DNA from: Silene noctiflora
Lineage: Eukaryota > Streptophyta > Magnoliopsida > Caryophyllales > Caryophyllaceae
Reading direction: 5' to 3'
Length of the DNA: 52,660 nucleotides
Assembly (NCBI GenBank): GCA_009801015.1
Contig: VHZZ01000100.1
Span: 265,002-317,661 of the forward strand
Shown here: positions 19,126 to 28,972 of the stretch, one piece after another
Position numbering within the stretch: position 1 is the stretch's first letter
Layout: each line of letters begins with the position of its first letter
Position numbers and translations under genes: made by a program
Notes under the pieces: generated by a model
What the model saw: the letters and a program-made list of their open reading frames with translations, nothing else
Database searches by the model: none
What the model was told of the DNA's origin: nothing

Positions 19126-21747
19126 TCATTCAGACCCATCTGGGAAAGAATCCAATGCATCCTGCTTTCCATCAACATAATACTCGATAACAGCCTTCAT
19201 TCTCGGAAGTTTGTCAGGATGGTAATTAACATGGATGATAACTGGTTTGAACTTCTTTAGATTAGGATCTTTTCTCACTGTTTTAAAAAGGACTTTACTA
19301 TTCATGAAAGAATAGAAGTCCATGGTCCTCTTGGAAGCATGAAGCCCTTCATAACCGGGATGTGACGGAAAATAGAGTTCCTCATTAAAAACCGCCTGAT
19401 CCCATAAAGTTTGCTTGGCAAGCCTGTCGGCAACACGATCCAACAGCTCAATAGAAGGAATTGTGGGTCGTAAGAAAAAGAATCCAGAATTGTAGACCCA
19501 AATTCTCATAGTGTGGGCATATCGAGCCCAACCCATGGCTGGTTCATCGAAGACGTCATTATACCCATAAGCCGTCTGGTTATTGTGACCATCTGTCATA
19601 GATTCCACATCTGAATCACGATAGAGATGATCAAACGGGTTTTGCAAGTAGATTATATCGACATCTGATAGCAGAACACTGTAACCAAGTTGCAAGAACT
19701 CCCTCAGAATGCGGAATTTCAATCCCGAAACAGCATGGTTACCTCCAGTCCTTCCAATACTATCCACCCCCTTATCCGGGTCCCGCATATAAAAAGACAC
19801 ATTATTCGATTTGCAATACTCCTGAATCTCTTCATCTAAAGCCACAACCAAGTAATTTGTTACGCCTGCCTTCTTGATAGTGGATACTTGCACCTCTAAC
19901 ATCTCCCTCACATTTGCATTCGCCAGCACAACTATAATTTCCTTCCCAACTGCTGCTGCTTGTAATATTTTTGCCAATCTAGGGTTCACGGATTCATCTG
20001 GCACCACCGTTGGGTTAGTCCTTAAACTTTTGACTGTACCAAAGGCACCTGCCTTGGGCTGCTGACCCAATGCAAGGAATTGCTTCTGCGCCGTGTCTTT
20101 CGCCTGTTCAGCAAGCCTGAGCTTCTCATTCAACTCCCTAACTTGCTTTCTCAACTCTGCATTCTTCTCCTTCAACCCCATAATATCAGCTTTAAGTATA
20201 CTGGCCCGCTCATCAGGCTCACAATCTGTAGTACTCGTCTGCTTCACAAAAAGAATTACAGTCAACTTAAACCACGGAGTTCATTATATACCGTTGCAGT
20301 CAAGAATTGAGCATTAATCAAATACTACCAAAATTACCAGATACCAACCTCTGGGATCATCCAACTCACAAAAGAATTACATTCCACTTAAACCACACAT
20401 TCAGCCTTACCGTAAAGCATTAAGCATACATAAATCAATACGGAGTAGAAGCTACTAACATTACAGCTCATGGAGACATGGTATCATCCAACTCCCAAAA
20501 TAGAACATCTCCCCCAACTAATTATTCCCACCAGTCCACCACCAGCTTATGTCTTTAAGGGGCTGTTTAAAGAATTAATGCTTCAATCTACATACATTCA
20601 CAGACACGAACAAATCATGCTAAAAAAGTCACAATATTTACATATTAGACTTAAGCTATAGATTCGACCAACATTTTCAATGCAGGATGCATATAATTTT
20701 GGCAAGCATCAACTTACCAGTCACCACCAGCCTATTCTATTTAGGGTAGGAAACAAGAATCCAAGATATAAGCTTCAAACCACCATACTAGCCTTAAACT
20801 CAACAAGTATCGAATTATCAAATATCGACCAGTCCCCCTAGTCCATGTTCCTATGTCATCCACTACTACCATTACCCTCATTCCCCCTCACCTCACTTTC
20901 CCTTTCCTCGTGAATTAGATTCTACCAAATCATACCGATAGATGAACCACCATCTCAACCAAAACCTTAAGGATGGTTGAGGCCCAACCATGATAGATGA
21001 ACCATCTCAACCAAAACCTTAAGGTGATGGCTGAGGCCCAACTATTATAAATATTCCTATTACATAGTACATACTGCATATAACTTAGGTATCATATGAA
21101 TTGGCCAGTTACAATCGCTATAACGATGCAAATTCCCACAAAGGTACAACCTGTGAGTATTACATTCAATAAAGGATGCAATCTTTAAATTCTAGGGTCA
21201 ATAAAGATACAATTTTTTACGTGTCGAACTCAACCATTTTCATCCCAATGTCAGCATCTCCAATGCCAAACACAGATACTAACAATGTCTCTAAACAAAC
21301 AACCATTCCATGTGCTGCTAACATTGCATCCCACAAACCAAGTCAACCAACCAACCAAACAAACAAAGAAACACAAAATCTTTGCAACACCCATCAAATC
21401 AATCACTCCCTCCATCTCACTCATTTGTTTACGTATGATTAAAATACTCGTCACAAAGAATAAAAGGTAAACAAATGATCGAGACGAGAATCAACATAAC
21501 ACAAAACACAATAAAGATATAACACAAAAGTAAAACATTAATTTACCTTGGGAATAGAAGTAGAAAGATGGGATGCAGTAGAAAGAGGAGGATGAGGGTG
21601 AAAAAATCCATAAGGGTAAAAAAAAGCAAAAATACAACCCAGTAAAATACCAATACCAATTGCAGTAAAAATTCTAGATCTATTATTCATACTCATACTA
21701 TTACTACTCCCATGTTTTACCAACCGATCTCTTCTAGTTCCCATCAT
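19126..21747 (-). CDS. RRA: RRA-type GT77 arabinosyltransferase (extensin glycosylation)
   Basis: Two exons, 21547-21747 and 19126-20238, encode 437 residues (438 if the upstream AG of a tandem acceptor is used). It is a type II Golgi protein: a short basic cytosolic tail, one membrane helix at about 28-47 ([18 protein letters not shown]), a Pro-rich stem, a coiled coil at about 82-125, then the catalytic domain from about 165. [14 protein letters not shown] holds the DxD metal/nucleotide-sugar motif (259-261). The ending [15 protein letters not shown] is typical of REDUCED RESIDUAL ARABINOSE proteins, which add the second arabinose to hydroxyproline-linked chains on extensins. Length agrees with RRA1-3; I cannot say which paralogue. 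The 1.3-kb intron is rich in small repeats. Confidence 0.94.
20937..21046 (-). repeat. 55-bp imperfect tandem duplication in the RRA intron
   Basis: GATAGATGAACCA...CATCTCAACC, AAAACCTTAAGG and GAGGCCCAAC occur at 20937-20991 and again at 20992-21046, with small indels. It has no evident function. Confidence 0.75.
21405..21486 (+). mobile_element. Small inverted-repeat MITE in the RRA intron
   Basis: ACTCCCTCCATC, CATTTGTTTAC, CTCGTCACAAAGAATAAAAG and GGTAAACAAATGATC follow in the same order as in the 92-bp copy at 33791. The arms CATTTGTTTAC and GTAAACAAATG are inverted. It is Stowaway-like (ACTCCCTCC terminus); the right terminus is decayed. Confidence 0.6.
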
Positions 21748-22860
21748 TTGACCAAATTAATCAAATTATGTTCTTTAATTTGGGTATGATTTAAGATGTA
21801 AAAATGCAATCTTGAGGTAATTAGGTGTAAATTTAGGGAAATTTAAGATATGGGTATTTCACTAAATTGAAATTAATGAAATGGGTTTATAGATTTTTCA
21901 TGGAAATGTAAGATAATGTTGATGAAATTTTGAGGAGTTTGGGGTTTTTGGTCAAGATTTTCATGAACAAGTGAACATGACTTGGAGTGTAGTTGGTGGG
22001 GTCCAGCCAAGTTAGATTAGTTGAGTAAAACATAAGGATTAGTGGGAAGATTTGTCATATTTCTTGTTTAAGTTAATTCCGCTCGGCTCTATTCATCTCA
22101 GCAAATTTCAGTTTAGTTTAGCTCTATTCAGCTCACTTCAATTTAGTTCAACTCGCTTCAGCTCAATTCAGTTTATTTCAACTTTAAATTTGAATGTTTT
22201 GAGCTAACAATGAATGCGATTTATTGAAGAAAATAGAGTATTACTTAGGTTGTGTGTCACGTATCAAATACTTAAGTGTCTAATACAATATGGCACGTCA
22301 TTTTTTGAGTAAGATTAGCAATAATTTCAAATTATCAAATTGGAGTAGAACATTAGCGCTTATGTTGGTGAATGAGTATAAAATGGACTATATTATATGA
22401 TATTACTAGGAGTATTTTGTAATGCATCATAGTGCCTGATGCAGAGTGGATTATTTTCGTGTCTAAAATTTACATTTAGTTTATTATAAAAATGTTAAGA
22501 TTTTTTCTAGATTTGACGGTAAGCGACAACCATTAACGTATTTCAAGGTAAAATCTCAAGTATAACAATTGTGGCGTTGATAATAATCAAAGTAAAGCAA
22601 TGACATAGTTTTATTGAATCAGCAAATAAATTCAGTATACTAAATTACTAATTGTCTAAGCAATTATAATGAAAAGACTAAGATAATGTCGTGAAGACCA
22701 ATTCCGAGATCATGACTAAAACCGAAAGATAATATAATGGCTAGCTCGCACATAACAGACTTATTAACGACCTCCAAAGATGGATCAGTCAGACGTAAAT
22801 CATGCTGATCTGTGCTGCAAATCCTTCAACCATGCCACCGAAGCTTCAGTGTACTATGGT
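21748..22860. other. Intergenic region between RRA promoter and eRF1 3' end
   Basis: No gene seen. At 22080-22180 there is a low-complexity stretch built of (T)TCAGCTCA / TTCAATTTAG words, a minisatellite-like sequence also found inverted inside the MITE at 45007. Towards 22860 it should hold the 3' end and polyadenylation site of the eRF1 transcript. Confidence 0.5.
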
Positions 22861-23919
22861 CTATGGATCTTGGAGATCGGGAGAACGCGGAAGTGTATGC
22901 ACATCACTTGGTCCGAAGGCCTAACATAGATAAACTAAATGTTAGAACTTAGAACACATAATAATCTCAGTAAACCAAACTGATGTTTTTTAACTTGACT
23001 GTTTAAGCTGTACAGTAACTTGGACTCAAAAACAGAACAACTCAGATCTTACAAACCTTGGTCGCGCTTTCACAAAAGTTTTCCTTAGAAGGACGTATGG
23101 TGTTTTGAATTCCACTAGGACGAGGAAATTGTTCCGAATTAGTCTCCACCTGACGTTAAGAACAATATTTGAAAGTCATCAGTAAACCAATAAGTTAACT
23201 GGTTCATAAGACTCTTCAAGAACACTAGATTTGTTGCATTAAACAACCAGGCCAGATTTTCATACCTTAATTTGTGCAGTATCAGTGATTACAGCAGCTC
23301 GGACATCATTAGCGCCAGAATGCTGCCCCTGATCCATATGATAATGTTTCAAAGGCGGTGCAATATCAGTGATTCTAGCAGCTTGGACATCAGTAGAGCC
23401 AGAATGCTGCTGCTCCTCCAAATAATGATATTTCAGTGCCCTATCAGTGACTCCAGGAGCTCGGACATCAGTAATGCCAGAATGCTGCTTTTCATCTATC
23501 CGCATTAGTGATGTGGAAGAGGAGACTTTCAACTTCGTTTCCACCTGAAGTTAAAGGAGATGTTACAATAGTCACAAAGAAAAATGTACAATTGTCATTA
23601 ATAAGTTTTCTATGAACGGTTTTACACATGATCTGCTAATTATTTACGGGAGCCATCAAATCTTTAGATGTCAGCTATCTTAGTCATTCAGTGGTGATAC
23701 TCGTGAGCCAGGATAAAAACACGAAAGTAACTAAGTTGTACTCCCTTTACACCAAAAAAAAAAACAACTAAAGTTTCAGGGTTTGCCTAGTACCTTTGAA
23801 GCCTTGTAGCAATTCATGGGAGATGGGGCAGCGACAGGAGCCCCCTTGACAGTTCGGACATCAGTACAGGCGGCCTGCCCCTTCGCCTTCTTTGTCAAAG
23901 AGGAAGAGTGTATGAATTG
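22861..23919 (-). other. In-frame readthrough extension of eRF1 across four exon segments
   Basis: After the eRF1 UAG the same frame stays open for 42 codons (23794-23919) to an AAG|GTACTA donor. It continues in predicted exons 23266-23544 (93 codons), 23057-23149 (31 codons) and 22861-22920 (19 codons plus TAG). Acceptors are CTTCAG, CGTCAG and TGTTAG. Every intron is phase 0 and every internal exon is a multiple of three, giving 185 residues without a stop. The tail carries three to four copies of a Q(H)SG-x-TDVR-x4-TD unit; repeat units differ by whole codons. It could be a true C-terminal extension made by stop-codon readthrough, or 3'-UTR exons that trigger nonsense-mediated decay unless readthrough occurs. 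Transcript evidence is not available here. Confidence 0.65.
23268..23490 (-). repeat. Three coding-like repeats in the eRF1 extension
   Basis: CAGCATTCTGGC marks the start of three units of 26, 28 and about 20 codons. Each has a (T/N)DV(R/Q)A core and an ITD or VTD ending. The 6-bp length difference between the first two preserves the frame, as expected for protein-coding repeats. Confidence 0.75.
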
Positions 23920-23922
23920 CTA
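23914..23922 (-). promoter_or_regulatory. Readthrough-prone stop context of eRF1 (UAG CAA UUC)
   Basis: The eRF1 stop reads UAG CAA UUC. The TMV-type readthrough consensus is a stop followed by CAR YYA; this matches at five of six downstream positions (the last is C, not A). Plant eRF1 transcripts are known to use a readthrough-promoting stop in an autoregulatory circuit, so this is a reasoned regulatory call, not just a motif hit. Confidence 0.55.
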
Positions 23923-25272
23923 ATCAGAATCCTGATAGATTACTTGCTCATCATCATTCTCATACACTTCGTCCTCATCAACCTCATCGAAGGACCTCAT
24001 GTCTAGCTGGTACCTAAGAAGACCCCCAATTCCACCAAAACCGCGACAAAACTGTGAGCCTTCTTGTGATTTATTGGTTACGAATTCAAGGGAGCAACCA
24101 AACTTCTTATACTCATTCACAAACCACTCCACCAAAGGCATCTGTTGTTGAATTTCCAAGTCTGCCCCTGTGGCCGAGTCACTGATATTGCTCTTATCAC
24201 CTTCCTGCTCCTTGTTCAAGTGTTCAATGCTAATTTCCTTAGTCGCGCTGTTTTCCAATACATAACGAGTAATCTCCAAATTCTCCCAAACCATAAGCGT
24301 CTCTACAGCACCCATCTCCATGGCCTTGAATGTATCATTCAACCCGAAAACATACTTTCCCGTATCATTACTAATCTCCTCGAAAAACCTCCCAATCAAC
24401 TTCTTCTCCTCAAGAAACCTCACATTGGCAAGATCCGCAGACGACAACTCAATCGCCTGATTAAACCCAGTTTCCCCACCATAAGACACATCTACAACTT
24501 TCATTATCTTTGCCTTAAGACGCGCATCTAACAAACCAGAATCAATTAGCTCAGACTTAAAGTCCGCGAAACCAGCAAGTACAATCCCTGTAACAGTAGG
24601 CTGGTTACTCTTCTGACTTATAAAACACTCTGCAGCATGTTCAGCTGTCCTCTTAACATAATCATGGCGCGCAATCATTCTATTACGAGAAAACCTGGCA
24701 GCAGATTGCCCTCCGCGTCTAGTTTTACCAGGCAAGTGCACACTAAACTTGTGAACCACTTGTCTAGAATTTCCACTAAGTGTCCCGAAAAGCGTTCCAT
24801 TCCCATCCATCACAATGAATCCATACTTCTCTTTCGCGTCTAGCAGTTGACTAAGCGGTTCAGTATGGAACTTATTGTCACACATATACAGCGATACATT
24901 AACAGGTTTGAAAGGCTCAAAGTCGAAAGTATCCTTCCTTTCCTTGCCATCAGGAGTCGTAAATGTGCCAGTGTACAGAACAAGGCCATTAGGAGGAACC
25001 CTGTTATAAAGCTTCAGTCTTTGTTGTGCAGATGTGATTGCACCCTGCACAGATTGTCGATTAACTCGACTTTTGATGTTTGATGCAGTTCCATACTCTT
25101 CTACTAGCATCTTTGATACACGAGATATTTGATCTCGAGGTGGGATTATTAGTGAAATCATGCTTGTGCCATTTCCTTTCGCTGTTTCGAGTTTCTTGAT
25201 TAATCCCTTTAGCTTCCACATCTCAATGTTTTCATCTGTTTCTTGATTATTTTCTCCCTTTGAAGTCGACAT
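23920..25272 (-). CDS. eRF1: Eukaryotic peptide-chain release factor eRF1 (divergent copy)
   Basis: An intronless 450-residue ORF; the family is normally about 435. eRF1 reads all three stop codons in the ribosomal A site and triggers peptide release. Domain 1 keeps TASNIKS (62-68) and YxCxxxF (129-135), the stop-codon readers; domain 2 keeps GGQ (187-189), which reaches the peptidyl-transferase centre; domain 3, which binds eRF3, keeps [15 protein letters not shown]. All key motifs are intact, so it should work. Unusual points: the segment around GGQ reads [16 protein letters not shown] instead of the usual KKHGRGGQSALRFAR, neighbouring helices are also changed, and the acidic C-terminus is about 8 residues longer. 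Together these suggest a divergent paralogue. The UAG stop is followed by a long in-frame extension. Confidence 0.95.
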   Translation of the reverse strand: MSTSKGENNQETDENIEMWKLKGLIKKLETAKGNGTSMISLIIPPRDQISRVSKMLVEEYGTASNIKSRVNRQSVQGAITSAQQRLKLYNRVPPNGLVLYTGTFTTPDGKERKDTFDFEPFKPVNVSLYMCDNKFHTEPLSQLLDAKEKYGFIVMDGNGTLFGTLSGNSRQVVHKFSVHLPGKTRRGGQSAARFSRNRMIARHDYVKRTAEHAAECFISQKSNQPTVTGIVLAGFADFKSELIDSGLLDARLKAKIMKVVDVSYGGETGFNQAIELSSADLANVRFLEEKKLIGRFFEEISNDTGKYVFGLNDTFKAMEMGAVETLMVWENLEITRYVLENSATKEISIEHLNKEQEGDKSNISDSATGADLEIQQQMPLVEWFVNEYKKFGCSLEFVTNKSQEGSQFCRGFGGIGGLLRYQLDMRSFDEVDEDEVYENDDEQVIYQDSD

Positions 25273-25376
25273 TGTGCAGTCTGCAGCAAATATAGATCTA
25301 ATTATACGAGAACAATGAGAATATAATTATGAAAAGCTTGATTTTATTAGCAAAACAATACCGACCTATTTATAAT

Positions 25377-25384
25377 ACAAGATA
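25377..25384 (-). promoter_or_regulatory. TATA box of eRF1
   Basis: On the minus strand TATAAATA lies 105 bp upstream of the eRF1 ATG, a usual distance giving a leader of roughly 75 nt. Call by sequence and position only. Confidence 0.5.
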
Positions 25385-25948
25385 TGGAAACGATTACAAA
25401 CTTGGAATACAAGGAATTACTAAAATAATGTGAGAGAATAATATATTAGGTAATAGTTTCTGTTTGAATATAACTCCGATTATGGGACTTCAACCATCAG
25501 CTTAAACAATACCGACGTTTAAGTGATTTGCCCTAAATGGAGATTAAGTTGTTAATTAAGCATAATAATGACGTGTGTGAGTTATATTTATATGGACACG
25601 AAATTTGGGTTTTAGGTTTTCCTTGACAATCAAGGAAAGTTATTCCGAGGGCATCTTAAAACAAATGCAGACCCACCGCCACATAGGGGAATGAGGCTCC
25701 AAATATGAATGCACAAGTATATTATAGTTCGATATTTGTATTGAATTTCATTAATAAAAGTTTGTAATCCGATGACCAAAAGCGGAGGCTCGATTCCCAC
25801 GACCGTGATTGCCCGTGGCCTTATACACCGTCACACCTTTGGTAATTCCCACATGTTAAATTGTTAATTCAATCGTACTTTCCTAATTAGTCAAAGATTC
25901 TATGGCAAGACTACATATAGGAAAAAACAAAATACTGAATTGCTAATG
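25385..25948. other. Intergenic region upstream of eRF1
   Basis: No gene. Near 25775-25850 there is GGCTCGATTCCCAC, similar to a tRNA B box, followed by CGTGGCCTTATACACCG; it could be the remains of a SINE, but no A box or target duplication is clear. Confidence 0.35.
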
Positions 25949-26065
25949 CCTTGTTTGGTAATAAGTGGATTAATTTTAGAAAAAGTAAATTGTAAAAGCA
26001 GATTATAAATAAAAGATTTTATTAGAAGATTTGACCACATATTACAATTAGCAGAATAAGTTTAT
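25949..26065 (-). mobile_element. Tourist-like MITE fragment
   Basis: TGCCTTGTTTGGTAATAAGTGGATTAAT then AAAAGCAGATT matches the right terminal part of the intact element at 29557-30001, in inverted orientation. The other end is missing. It is one of a cluster of related Tourist elements here. Confidence 0.5.
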
Positions 26066-26068
26066 TAA

Positions 26069-26327
26069 GGGTGTGTTTGGTAAAAGGCATATTGGCCGAT
26101 TTTTGACATATTCAAGGGTTTTAGCATGTTTGACCAATCAATATGCTAATTTTAGTGTTTGGTAAACAACATATTGAAACAACATATTTGGGGTGAATAT
26201 GTTGTTTTACAATAAGCTGTCTAGCCTATCATATATTGGTTAGCATATTGTAAAATTGAAAATTTTGATTCGTGTTACAAAGAAAACTAACAATTTACTA
26301 ATCGTAATCTGCCAATTACCAAACATT
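26069..26327 (+). mobile_element. Tourist-like MITE A (259 bp, TAA target site)
   Basis: The left end GGGTGTGTTTGGTAAAAGGC and right end GCCAATTACCAAACATT are inverted repeats. TAA lies on both sides (26066-26068 and 26328-26330), the three-base target duplication of PIF/Harbinger-Tourist elements. It is non-coding. A second copy, inverted and interrupted, is at 28951-30075. Confidence 0.75.
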
Positions 26328-26590
26328 TAAATTAATTTTGCTAATTATAATATGCTAGTCAAAACTTCCGATAAAACCAGTCATTTATAGGCTCTCTTTG
26401 GTAAATGGCATATTGGCCAAATTTCAGCATATTGGAGAGGTTTAACATGTTTGACTTACGAATATGCTAATTAGAGCGTTTGGCTAATGGCATATTGAAA
26501 TAGTTTATTGCAATATGCTGCTCCTACCAGCATATTAGGTTAGCGAATTAGAAAGAACAAAAATTGTCTTCTTTACCTCCTTAAAAAAAA

Positions 26591-27399
26591 GGTGGTGCTC
26601 ATTCATGCACGAATTTTACTCTTTTATAGACGTAAATGACCATTATATCCCTTTTATTTATTTGTCATTTTCTCTTCATTCTAATTCAATTGATCATCAA
26701 AGACAAGAGAATTTACTGCGTGTGAACCGAAATCACAGTCATATTCATGCAAAATGACGATTTTGCGAGAAAAAATCACAACAATTCGACAGAATTCTCA
26801 ACCTGAAGTATAATTAGGTTGTTTAATTACCTTAGAACCCAGAAAACTGAAAAGGGAATTGCTTGAAACAAAAAATTTACGAGTTTTGGACGAGTGAATT
26901 GATTTTGAGCATTGTAGGAACAATTGCTCCATATGCCAAAGGCGTAGCCATGTCCTCTCCTTTGCACATTCTGGAATATCAGGTTCCAGAGCTTTCGAAA
27001 AAAGAAGCACACGGTGCGAGCGAGGAAACCATGCGGATATAGTCGAATGATAAACTCATTCTCATGCTCACCAGCCCTACCACCGTAGCACTTCCATACG
27101 GCGTAAGATTCGGACCATAAATATTCAATTGACAATTATTTCTACAAACCTTAATTTCATTAGTCTAAATAGTTTAATCTACCTGTAACATCGTTGATAA
27201 AGTAAATGCAAATTATAGCTTAATCGACATGAGAACTAGCGTCTATAGTTGATTAATTTGACGGATTTGATTAATCTTGTCTGGAAGAGAATTAAAGAGT
27301 GTTTGTTTTTTTGTTATTTTGAGGAAGAGTAAGGTATGAAAAACAAATGACAAAAAGTTCGTGAAAGAGTAAAGTGCGTCTATGAATGAGCAATTACGT
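26591..27399. mobile_element. TIR element of about 0.8 kb inserted in MITE B
   Basis: The left arm GGTGGTGCTCATTCATGCACG...TTTTACTC is matched in inverted form by the right arm, which on the minus strand reads TTGCTCATTCATAGACG, then CACTTTACTC. Runs of 7-8 A on both sides could be the target duplication. The insertion point is inside MITE B by comparison with the intact copy. It contains short minus-strand open frames (26798-27135) that I cannot assign, so it is probably non-autonomous. Confidence 0.55.
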
Positions 27400-27450
27400 A
27401 AAAAAATATTAACCTAGTAACCTACCTTCCTTTTATATATTTAATAATAA

Positions 27451-28714
27451 CTAGTATAGATCTCGTACTACAGTACGATATTTTTAAACGGTTGTGTCAG
27501 AGAAAGTTGTAAATAAAATGTTGACATTTATCATTTTTATATTTAATGAATCTATTATTTATAAAGTTTTGTATTAAGACGATTAGATTATTANNNNNNN
27601 NNNNNNNNNNNNNNNNNNNNNNNNNNNNNNNNNNNNNNNNNNNNNNNNNNNNNNNNNNNNNNNNNNNNNNNNNNNNNNNNNNNNNNNNNNNNNNNNNNNN
27701 NNNNNNNNNNNNNNNNNNNNNNNNNNNNNNNNNNNNNNNNNNNNNNNNNNNNNNNNNNNNNNNNNNNNNNNNNNNNNNNNNNNNNNNNNNNNNNNNNNNN
27801 NNNNNNNNNNNNNNNNNNNNNNNNNNNNNNNNNNNNNNNNNNNNNNNNNNNNNNNNNNNNNNNNNNNNNNNNNNNNNNNNNNNNNNNNNNNNNNNNNNNN
27901 NNNNNNNNNNNNNNNNNNNNNNNNNNNNNNNNNNNNNNNNNNNNNNNNNNNNNNNNNNNNNNNNNNNNNNNNNNNNNNNNNNNNNNNNNNNNNNNNNNNN
28001 NNNNNNNNNNNNNNNNNNNNNNNNNNNNNNNNNNNNNNNNNNNNNNNNNNNNNNNNNNNNNNNNNNNNNNNNNNNNNNNNNNNNNNNNNNNNNNNNNNNN
28101 NNNNNNNNNNNNNNNNNNNNNNNNNNNNNNNNNNNNNNNNNNNNNNNNNNNNNNNNNNNNNNNNNNNNNNNNNNNNNNNNNNNNNNNNNNNNNNNNNNNN
28201 NNNNNNNNNNNNNNNNNNNNNNNNNNNNNNNNNNNNNNNNNNNNNNNNNNNNNNNNNNNNNNNNNNNNNNNNNNNNNNNNNNNNNNNNNNNNNNNNNNNN
28301 NNNNNNNNNNNNNNNNNNNNNNNNNNNNNNNNNNNNNNNNNNNNNNNNNNNNNNNNNNNNNNNNNNNNNNNNNNNNNNNNNNNNNNNNNNNNNNNNNNNN
28401 NNNNNNNNNNNNNNNNNNNNNNNNNNNNNNNNNNNNNNNNNNNNNNNNNNNNNNNNNNNNNNNNNNNNNNNNNNNNNNNNNNNNNNNNNNNNNNNNNNNN
28501 NNNNNNNNNNNNNNNNNNTGTAAATCATTTTTTTATTTGAGTGGTAGAATAGTATACATAGAATATTTATTTTTTTAGCATAGTGGCCACCTTAAATCTT
28601 GGCTATTAACAGAAAAGAAAATATTGTAATGTGCAATTGAGAGCAAAATGCTAGTGAGCGGAAATAATTGAGCGGGGAAATGTTAGGTGTGTTAATCTTT
28701 TAGTATATAGGGGA
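27451..28714 (-). mobile_element. Helitron inserted in MITE B (spans the assembly gap)
   Basis: On the minus strand the 5' end reads A|TCCCCTATATACTAAAAG (28714) and the 3' end has the hairpin TCGTACT-GT-AGTACGA followed by GATCTATACTAG|T (27451). Both agree with plant Helitron rules: TC start, hairpin near a CTAG end, insertion between A and T. Removing it restores the sequence expected from the intact MITE at 29557. Most of the interior is the N gap, so coding content is unknown. Confidence 0.65.
27594..28518. other. Assembly gap (925 N)
   Basis: A run of N, so the sequence is unknown. The long frames of X reported across it are artefacts. It lies inside a nested repeat, which explains why the assembly failed here. 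Confidence 0.99.
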
Positions 28715-28972
28715 TTTGTTCGTGTCTTTAATTGTCATTCTATAAAGGATCTAAATAATCTGCTAATCCAAAACTGTCAATTACCAAACACCTCTAAAAC
28801 AATTCTACTAAATGAATTTGCTAGTCAAACCTTCTAAGTTATTATGCTAGTCAATTCTGCTTTCTAAATCTGCTTCTGCCAATATTAATCAATTGTTTAC
28901 TTAATCTACTTTTATTGAAATTAATCCGATGTTTATCAAGTAGAGCCTAAGTGTTTGATAATTAGCAGATTA

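Larger units (their letters stand above)
26390..28947 (+). mobile_element. Tourist-like MITE B, split by two insertions
   Basis: The left end GGCTCTCTTTGGTAAATGGC and right end ATGTTTATCAAGTAGAGCC form an inverted pair. Its body aligns with the intact 445-bp element at 29557-30001 in three pieces: 26390-26590, about 27400-27450 and 28715-28947. The gaps between pieces are the TIR element at 26591-27399 and the Helitron at 27451-28714. The flanking triplets are ATA and TAA, so one target copy has mutated. Confidence 0.65.

Noticed and set aside
23260..23544. Separate small gene at 23260-23544
   Set aside because: Its apparent start is a GTG just after a splice acceptor and its end lies two codons past a donor. 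It fits better as an internal exon of the eRF1 transcript.
26798..27135. Overlapping minus-strand ORFs of 70 and 102 codons
   Set aside because: They lie inside the TIR element at 26591-27399 and resemble no transposase or plant protein I know. Kept only as part of that element.
27497..28528. Long open frames on both strands across 27497-28528
   Set aside because: They consist of X from the N gap and carry no information.
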